Source of the DNA: Pseudomonas fildesensis
GTDB taxonomy: Bacteria > Pseudomonadota > Gammaproteobacteria > Pseudomonadales > Pseudomonadaceae
Reading direction: 5' to 3'
DNA length: 64,000 nt
NCBI RefSeq assembly: GCF_001050345.1
Contig: NZ_LFMW01000021.1
Location: forward strand, 62,001-126,000
This document shows, in pieces, positions 58,666 through 64,000 of the stretch (positions are counted from its first letter, which is position 1; every line of letters begins with the position of its first letter). Under the pieces are notes generated by a model. It did not search any database and was not told where the DNA came from. It saw only the letters and a program-made list of their open reading frames with translations. Both the position numbers and the translations under genes were made by a program.

Positions 58666-60207
58666 TCAATGGCTGGCCAGGGATTTAATGAATTCATCGC
58701 AGGGCAATGGCCGTCCAAACAGGTAACCCTGCAGGAAGTCCACACCTTGTTCGGCGAGGTATTCACATTGCTCGGCTGTTTCCACGCCTTCTGCAACGAT
58801 GCCCAAGTCGAGCTTGCCGGACAGTTCTATGATGCTGTCGAGAATATGCCGGGAGAGTGCATCTGCACCGATCATGGCGACAAAACTTTGATCAATCTTC
58901 AAGTAATCGACATTGAAGTTGCGCAAGTAACCCAGGCTTGAGTGGCCGGTACCAAAGTCGTCGATGGCAATCATCACGCCCAGCGCATGCAGCGCGTCGA
59001 ACAGGCGGCGGGTGATGTCGGTGGGTACGATCAACTCGCGCTCGGTCAGCTCCAGTACCAATGTCACCTGGCCTGGCACGAAGGCAGCCAGAAATTCCCG
59101 GCAGTCCTCCACCAGGTCCAGGTCCAGGCAATGACGGGCGGTGATATTCACGCCGATATGGAAGCCAGGGCTGAAGCGATCGGCATGCGGCGCCAGTTGT
59201 GCTGCCGTCTGGCGGAGCAGGGCGCGGGTCATCGGTACAATCAGGCCGCAGTCTTCGGCCAGCGGAATGAACAGGTCCGGGCGAACCAGGCCCTCTTTAG
59301 GGTGCTGCCAGCGCATCAGCACCTCACAGCCCGCCCACTCGCGGGTGTTGCCGCGCACCACGGGCTGGAAATACGGAATGAACTCATTGGCGCCCAACGC
59401 ACGCCGCAGCTCATGGGTGGGGGCTGAAGCGCGCTTTTGCAGCCAGTGCGCGAGCAGGCCCGCCAGCACGCCAAAGAACACCACCAGGCTGAACATCGCC
59501 GGATAGCGCGCCTGCATGTAGCGCCAGACTTCACCTGTCGGCATGCCTGCGTTGACGCTGTATTGATAACGCTGGGAGGCCAAGTGCTGATGGGCCACCG
59601 CGAACGTCGGCACCGCCGTGGCCTGCACCTTGCCGTCGGCGTCCAGCCAGTTTGGCCCCACTTGCAGAACCACGTGCGCGTAGCGACTGATCAGGCGCAA
59701 GGCGTTGGTCAGGTGGTAGCCATCAATCGAGGCAAAGGCGCCCTGGTCGCCTTCGACCAAGCGGTAAACCAGCAGCGCGGTATCCGGCGTCACCGGGTTG
59801 CCATTCATCAGCCACAGGCGCCCATCAACGTAGTCCTCCGGGTTGACCGGCGACTGGTAGTTGCTGCCGAACAGCGAGCTGCAGTAGATGTTTTTCTGCC
59901 AGGACAAGGTAGTGGCGCGCACAAATGGCCGGCGCGTGACCTGCTCACGGAGCGCCAATTGCGCAGCGTTGTCGCACGGTTGACCGGCCAGCGGCAGCAA
60001 TGCCTGGGCGGCGAGGGCGGTGTTATCGAGCATCAGGTCAAACTGGCGCACGGCTTCTTGGGCAGTCTGGGCGGTGCTTTGCTCAAGGGTGCGCTCTGCT
60101 TGCAGGTGCAGAATAACTACGCCCAAGACAATCGGCAGCAACCCCGACAGTGCACTGATCGAGTAACGGGTAAGCGGCTTTCTAGGGCCTTTGACAGTCA
60201 GGGGCAT
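58666..60207 (-). CDS. CSS-motif EAL c-di-GMP phosphodiesterase
   Basis: 513 residues. N-terminal helix, periplasmic CSS domain with NIYCSSLFGSNYQ and a second helix near 240-255, then a cytoplasmic EAL domain: the name motif is EVLMRW rather than EALLRW, with later motifs LELTERE, AIDDFGTGHSSLGYL, KIDQSFV and EGVET present. Metal and general-base residues look complete, so degradation of c-di-GMP is expected. CSS proteins sense redox through periplasmic cysteines in characterised cases. Confidence 0.88.
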   Translation of the reverse strand: MPLTVKGPRKPLTRYSISALSGLLPIVLGVVILHLQAERTLEQSTAQTAQEAVRQFDLMLDNTALAAQALLPLAGQPCDNAAQLALREQVTRRPFVRATTLSWQKNIYCSSLFGSNYQSPVNPEDYVDGRLWLMNGNPVTPDTALLVYRLVEGDQGAFASIDGYHLTNALRLISRYAHVVLQVGPNWLDADGKVQATAVPTFAVAHQHLASQRYQYSVNAGMPTGEVWRYMQARYPAMFSLVVFFGVLAGLLAHWLQKRASAPTHELRRALGANEFIPYFQPVVRGNTREWAGCEVLMRWQHPKEGLVRPDLFIPLAEDCGLIVPMTRALLRQTAAQLAPHADRFSPGFHIGVNITARHCLDLDLVEDCREFLAAFVPGQVTLVLELTERELIVPTDITRRLFDALHALGVMIAIDDFGTGHSSLGYLRNFNVDYLKIDQSFVAMIGADALSRHILDSIIELSGKLDLGIVAEGVETAEQCEYLAEQGVDFLQGYLFGRPLPCDEFIKSLASH

Positions 60208-60253
60208 GAGCTCGGCGGCCTGTTACGGAGTGGGGAATGCACCGGGAGGCCGG

Positions 60254-61165
60254 TCAGGGATGTTTCGATAATAGATGGCTGGATTGAAATGTGCTCGCCA
60301 TTCCTGGCTCCTGGGCCATTTCGATAAACGCCTGGGTAGCAGGTGACGACTGGCGGCGATCCAGCACGGCCAGGCCAATCTGGCGCGGCACACGGGGCGA
60401 CAGCGGCCGTACTAAGTAGTGCGGGTTGCCTGCCTGCGGTAACGACGCCTCTGCCACGATGCTCAACCCATCGCCCCGGCCTACCGCTTCCAATGTGCTC
60501 AGCAGTTGCGCGCACCGATAACGTACCTTCGGGCGCAACTGGGCCGCGCTGAACAGGCGGGCAACCAGCTCTGAAGAGCCTGCTTCAGTGAGAATAAAGG
60601 CGTCGTCACACAGATCTTGCAGGGCCACTGCATCTCGTTCGGACAGCGGATGACCTACGGGGAGCAGTACCACCATCTGGTCCTCAAACAACGCGAAAGT
60701 ATCAAAGCGCTCTTGGGGCAACACCACAAAACCGACATCGATGCGCCGCTCATCCAGCCACTCGAGCACTTGTCGATCCGGCCCTTCGTCCACATGCACT
60801 TCAATTCCGGGATGCTCTGCGCGAAAGCGACTGAGGATCTTGGGCAGCAGGTGATTCGACGCGGTTGGCCCGAACGAACCGATGCGCAAGGTGCCACGCT
60901 TCATGCCCCGGGCATCGGCGGCTTCCTGTTGCAGGGTATTGGCGAGACCGAGCATGGCACGGCCGCGTCCGAGTAATTGTTGGCCGATATCGCTCAGTTC
61001 CACCAACGTCTGGTGGCGTCGGAACAGCTCCACGCCCAGCTCCTGCTCAAGGGCCTTGATGGCATGCGACACCGCCGATTGGCTGATGCCCAGGCGGTGC
61101 GCAGCGCTGGTGAAACCTTGCAGTTCGGCCACCAGCGAGAAGATTTCCAATTGCGTGAGGGTCAT
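60254..61165 (-). CDS. LysR-family transcriptional regulator
   Basis: 303 residues. N-terminal winged helix (LTQLEIFSLVAELQGFTSAA, HRLGISQSAVSHAIKALEQE) and a type 2 periplasmic-binding-like effector domain (TLRIGSFGPTASNHLLPKIL; GDGLSIVAEASLP). Diverges from the EamA transporter gene with 77 bases between starts, the usual arrangement for a LysR controlling its neighbour. Effector unknown. Confidence 0.93.
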   Translation of the reverse strand: MTLTQLEIFSLVAELQGFTSAAHRLGISQSAVSHAIKALEQELGVELFRRHQTLVELSDIGQQLLGRGRAMLGLANTLQQEAADARGMKRGTLRIGSFGPTASNHLLPKILSRFRAEHPGIEVHVDEGPDRQVLEWLDERRIDVGFVVLPQERFDTFALFEDQMVVLLPVGHPLSERDAVALQDLCDDAFILTEAGSSELVARLFSAAQLRPKVRYRCAQLLSTLEAVGRGDGLSIVAEASLPQAGNPHYLVRPLSPRVPRQIGLAVLDRRQSSPATQAFIEMAQEPGMASTFQSSHLLSKHP

Positions 61166-61242
61166 GAGCGATAACTCATTTTACGATGATTGATCATTAG
61201 CTGAAGAATACGCGAATTCTCCCGCACCTTGAGCACATCACC

Positions 61243-62157
61243 ATGAACGCCGCGTCGGATCGACTGACTTATCTCAAACTTGCCGCCGTCACCATGATCT
61301 GGGGCGGGACCTTTGTGGCCGGTCGCTACGTGGCCGATCACATCAACCCGCTGCTCGCTGCGAGCCTGCGGTTTATCCTGGCGAGCCTGGCGCTGCTGTT
61401 GTTCATGGCGTTCTCGCGCACTCGCCTGGCATGCCCGAGCCCTCGGCAACTGGCGCAGTTGGCGCTGCTGGGGTTCTTTGGCATCTTTTTCTACAACCTG
61501 TGCTTCTTCTATGGATTGCAGTACATCAATGCGTCGCGGGCGTCGTTGATCGTCGCGCTGAACCCGGCGGTGATTGGTTTGGCGTCCTGGCTGTTGTTCA
61601 AGGAACGCCTGGGCCGGACCCGATTAATCGGTATCGCGCTGTGCCTGGCCGGCGCGGCAGCGGTGATCGTCAGTCGCAACCCGCAGTTGTTGCAGGGCGC
61701 AGTCAATGCCTGGATCGGCGATTTGCTGATCCTCGGCTGCGTGGCGGGGTGGGGTGTTTATTCGCTGTTTTCCCGTGGGCTCAACCAAAGCCTCGGCCCG
61801 TTGCAAACCGTCACCTGGTCGGTGTTGTTGGGCACGCTGATGCTGACCCTCACAACGCTGGTCACCGGCAGCTTCACCGTTGACGCGCTTGGCGGCCTGC
61901 ACCTGCCCCAGTTGTTGAGCCTTTTATACCTCGGTGTGCTGGGTTCGGCCCTGGCGTACATCGGCTATTACGACGGTATCCGGCGCATCGGCGCGACGCG
62001 TTCGGGGGTATTTATCGCCCTCAATCCACTGACAGCGGTGATTTGCGGCGCACTGCTGTTGGGCGAGCAATTGACCTTGCCAATGCTGTTGGGCGGCGCC
62101 GTGATCCTGCTGGGTATCTACCTGTGCAACAAACCCCTTGCACCCGCCCGGGCATAG
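61243..62157 (+). CDS. EamA/DMT-family transporter
   Basis: 304 residues, ten membrane helices in two EamA repeats (KLAAVTMIWGGTFVAGRYVA; ASRASLIVALNPAVIGLASW; LGSALAYIGYYDGIRRIGAT). Inner-membrane exporter of amino acids or metabolites. Divergent from the LysR gene, which probably regulates it. Confidence 0.92.
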   Translation: MNAASDRLTYLKLAAVTMIWGGTFVAGRYVADHINPLLAASLRFILASLALLLFMAFSRTRLACPSPRQLAQLALLGFFGIFFYNLCFFYGLQYINASRASLIVALNPAVIGLASWLLFKERLGRTRLIGIALCLAGAAAVIVSRNPQLLQGAVNAWIGDLLILGCVAGWGVYSLFSRGLNQSLGPLQTVTWSVLLGTLMLTLTTLVTGSFTVDALGGLHLPQLLSLLYLGVLGSALAYIGYYDGIRRIGATRSGVFIALNPLTAVICGALLLGEQLTLPMLLGGAVILLGIYLCNKPLAPARA

Positions 62158-62270
62158 GGTTTTGATAAGAGTACGGACAAATACATTTACGCTGTGTAGA
62201 ATCGATTTACGCATACAAGAATACGGACTTGCGCTCACGCAAGCCTCGGCCGTCAGAGACTGATGACACC

Positions 62271-62375
62271 ATGAAGCTACTCGGCTCCCCCCTCATCTTT
62301 GGTGACTTCCTCGCCCGCAGTGTGCGAGGCCTCTCCTGTGCGCCACCTTCCGACCTCATCCTTGCTCGCAATTAA
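62271..62375 (+). other. 34-codon open frame in the hpd leader
   Basis: ATG 62271 to TAA 62375, reading MKLLGSPLIFGDFLARSVRG then LSCAPPSDLILARN, ends 34 bases before the hpd start. No clear ribosome site and no tyrosine enrichment, so a leader function is uncertain. Upstream lie a CTTGCG-CTCA-CGCAAG hairpin (62228-62243) and two TTTACG half-sites at about 62188 and 62209, loosely like PhhR/TyrR half-boxes. Confidence 0.3.
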
Positions 62376-62409
62376 CAAATTGTTATTACAAGAATGATGA
62401 GGTGCCACC

Positions 62410-63495
62410 ATGGCAGATCTACAGCAACCACTCGAAAACCCAATGGGCCTGATGGGCTTTGAATTCATCGAATTCGCCTCGCCGACTCCGGGCACCCTGG
62501 AGCCGATCTTCGAGATCATGGGCTTTTCCAAAGTCGCGTCGCACCGCTCCAAGAACGTGCACCTGTATCGCCAGGGCGAGATCAACCTGATCCTCAACAA
62601 CCAGCCCAACAGCATCGCGTCCTACTTTGCGGCGGAGCATGGGCCGTCTGTGTGCGGCATGGCGTTTCGCGTCAAGGACTCGCAACAGGCCTACAACCGC
62701 GCTCTGGAACTGGGCGCCCAGCCGATCCATATCGAAACCGGGCCGATGGAATTGAACCTGCCGGCCATCAAGGGCATTGGCGGTGCGCCGTTGTACCTGA
62801 TCGACCGCTTCGGCGAAGGCAGCTCGATCTATGACATCGACTTCGTCTACCTCGAAGGCGTGGAGCGCAACCCACAAGGCGCCGGCCTCAAGGTCATCGA
62901 CCACCTGACCCACAACGTGTATCGCGGGCGCATGGCCTACTGGGCCAATTTCTACGAGAAGCTGTTCAACTTCCGTGAAGCGCGCTACTTCGATATCAAG
63001 GGCGAATACACCGGCCTGACCTCCAAGGCGATGAGCGCTCCGGACGGCATGATCCGCATCCCACTGAACGAAGAGTCGTCCAAGGGCGCCGGGCAGATCG
63101 AAGAGTTCCTCATGCAGTTCAACGGCGAGGGCATCCAGCATGTGGCGTTCCTCACCGACGACCTGGTCAAGACCTGGGACGCGCTGAAAGGCATCGGCAT
63201 GCGCTTCATGACCGCGCCGCCGGAAACCTACTATGAAATGCTCGAAGGCCGCCTGCCGAACCACGGCGAGCCGGTGGACCAACTGCAGGCACGCGGGATT
63301 CTGCTGGACGGCTCGTCGATTGAAGGTGACAGACGCCTGCTGCTGCAAATCTTCTCGGAAACCCTGATGGGCCCGGTATTCTTCGAGTTCATCCAGCGCA
63401 AGGGCGACGATGGGTTTGGTGAGGGCAACTTCAAGGCACTGTTCGAGTCGATCGAGCGTGACCAAGTGCGTCGTGGTGTATTGACCGCCGACTGA
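62410..63495 (+). CDS. hpd: 4-hydroxyphenylpyruvate dioxygenase
   Basis: 361 residues, Pseudomonas-type HPPD. Two vicinal-oxygen-chelate domains; Fe(II) ligands lie in KVIDHLTHNVYRGRMAYWAN, GEGIQHVAFLTDDLVKTWDA and VFFEFIQRKGDDGFGEGN FK-type end. Converts 4-hydroxyphenylpyruvate to homogentisate in tyrosine degradation. GATGAGGTG precedes ATG 62410. The N-terminus is about four residues longer than the P. aeruginosa protein I recall. Confidence 0.96.
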   Translation: MADLQQPLENPMGLMGFEFIEFASPTPGTLEPIFEIMGFSKVASHRSKNVHLYRQGEINLILNNQPNSIASYFAAEHGPSVCGMAFRVKDSQQAYNRALELGAQPIHIETGPMELNLPAIKGIGGAPLYLIDRFGEGSSIYDIDFVYLEGVERNPQGAGLKVIDHLTHNVYRGRMAYWANFYEKLFNFREARYFDIKGEYTGLTSKAMSAPDGMIRIPLNEESSKGAGQIEEFLMQFNGEGIQHVAFLTDDLVKTWDALKGIGMRFMTAPPETYYEMLEGRLPNHGEPVDQLQARGILLDGSSIEGDRRLLLQIFSETLMGPVFFEFIQRKGDDGFGEGNFKALFESIERDQVRRGVLTAD

Positions 63496-63516
63496 ACCTG
63501 GCTAACGTAAAAGAAC

Positions 63517-63555
63517 ACGCCCGGTCGAGGCAACCCTCGGCCGGGCGTTTTTTTG
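63517..63555 (+). terminator. Rho-independent terminator after hpd
   Basis: CGCCCGGTCGAGG-CAAC-CCTCGGCCGGGCG followed by seven T residues. Confidence 0.92.
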
Positions 63556-63563
63556 CCTGAAAA

Positions 63564-64000
63564 TCAGGCCTTGCGCTGGCGCACCAAGTGCTTGAATCCT
63601 TCATACACCAGCACCATCACCGCCAGCCAGATCGGAATGTAGGTCAGCCATTGTCCTGCCTTGATCCCTTCACCCAACAGCAGCGCCACGCCGAGCAGCA
63701 AAACCGGCTCCACATAACTGAGCAGTCCGAACAGGCTGAATGCCAGCAAGCGGCTCGCAATGATGTAGCTCACCAGGGCCGACGCGCTGATCAGGCCAAG
63801 CATGGGAATCAGCGCGTACAACTTCGGGTAGGCATCCAGCACCGCAAAACCCTGTTCGCCGCTTTGCACGAACCACCAGGCCACCGGCAGCATCAACGCC
63901 ATGTCCAGCCACAGCCCGCCCAGGTTGTCGGTGGCCAGGTACTTGCGCACCACGAAATACACCGGGTAACCGATGATCACCACCAGCGTGGCCCAGGAAA
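63564..64000 (-). CDS. rarD: RarD-like DMT transporter, N-terminus outside the window
   Basis: The last ~144 residues of an EamA-superfamily protein are visible, open to the window edge: IIGYPVYFVVRKYLATDNLG, ALIPMLGLISASALVSYIIA, LLAFSLFGLLSYVEPVLLLG and EGFKHLVRQRKA at the end. RarD proteins are about 295 residues. The name comes from chloramphenicol sensitivity; the substrate is unknown. Confidence 0.85.
   Translation of the reverse strand, partial: SWATLVVIIGYPVYFVVRKYLATDNLGGLWLDMALMLPVAWWFVQSGEQGFAVLDAYPKLYALIPMLGLISASALVSYIIASRLLAFSLFGLLSYVEPVLLLGVALLLGEGIKAGQWLTYIPIWLAVMVLVYEGFKHLVRQRKA

Noticed and set aside
58666..58941. Plus-strand frame overlapping the EAL gene
   Set aside because: Shadow of the EAL coding sequence in a GC-rich gene.
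1..64000. CRISPR arrays, restriction-modification, toxin-antitoxin, secretion systems or biosynthetic clusters
   Set aside because: None found on either strand; no regular spaced repeats and no matching gene families.

Overview
The window is chromosomal DNA from a Pseudomonas of the fluorescens group. This is inferred from GC-rich coding sequence, a pvdQ-type acylase behind a textbook PvdS box, an H-NS-like MvaT-family gene, REP/REPIN palindromes beginning GTGGCGAG, an arsRBCH operon, a Pseudomonas-type trehalose synthase and a Pseudomonas-like hpd. No rRNA, CRISPR array, intact insertion sequence or prophage is visible. There are two tRNA genes: Cys-GCA on + and Leu-UAA on -.

Layout. 1-2724 holds an ABC importer of the nitrate/sulfonate/bicarbonate class (ATPase cut by the window edge, Tat-type binding protein, permease). 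2.7-6.2 kb has a tiny lipoprotein, a Fur-like winged-helix protein and pvdQ (pyoverdine maturation / acyl-homoserine lactone acylase). 6.4-9.3 kb, after tRNA-Cys, is an accessory patch: an XRE regulator, a membrane-protein scrap, a GNAT gene without its N-terminus and a short-chain dehydrogenase with an internal deletion. 9.7-12.8 kb holds a LysE exporter, a 27-residue membrane peptide gene, a GlxA-like AraC regulator and an ADP-ribosylglycohydrolase. 12.7-16.8 kb is a trans-4-hydroxyproline catabolic cluster (FAD dehydrogenase, deaminase, epimerase) with a divergent PAS-AraC regulator, followed by treS. 19-24 kb is a lower-GC, partly decayed stretch with a GH18 remnant, a Cache-GGDEF diguanylate cyclase, a CigR-like protein, unrecognised fragments and tRNA-Leu. 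24-31 kb carries a REPIN, small enzymes and mgtA with a possible leader. 31-37 kb has a LysE exporter beside a truncated AraC gene, arsRBCH and azlCD. 38-49 kb has an ABC-F ATPase with an overlapping upstream ORF, topoisomerase IB, modABC with a palindromic operator, a miniature element containing a REPIN, a flavin oxidoreductase, and ada and alkB. 49-58 kb holds galU, gor, a divergent KfrA-like/tyrosine-recombinase pair, ahpC-ahpF behind an OxyR-like site, gloA and an MvaT-family gene. 58-64 kb holds an EAL phosphodiesterase, a LysR/EamA divergent pair, hpd and the 3' part of rarD.

Working groups: hydroxyproline to 2-oxoglutarate semialdehyde (12.7-16.8 kb; the last dehydrogenase is not in the window); arsenic detoxification; molybdate uptake; alkylation repair (alkB-ada); and thiol/peroxide defence (gor, ahpCF, gloA).

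The most unusual items are short leader-like ORFs with secondary structure ahead of mgtA and the ABC-F gene, an Ada protein lacking three of the four zinc cysteines of its N-terminal domain, a REPIN inside a longer inverted-repeat element with a target-duplication-like flank, and the KfrA-like/integrase pair between housekeeping redox genes. I found no clear multi-gene system that I would call previously undescribed. All functional calls come from reading the sequence and from remembered family features; no search was run.
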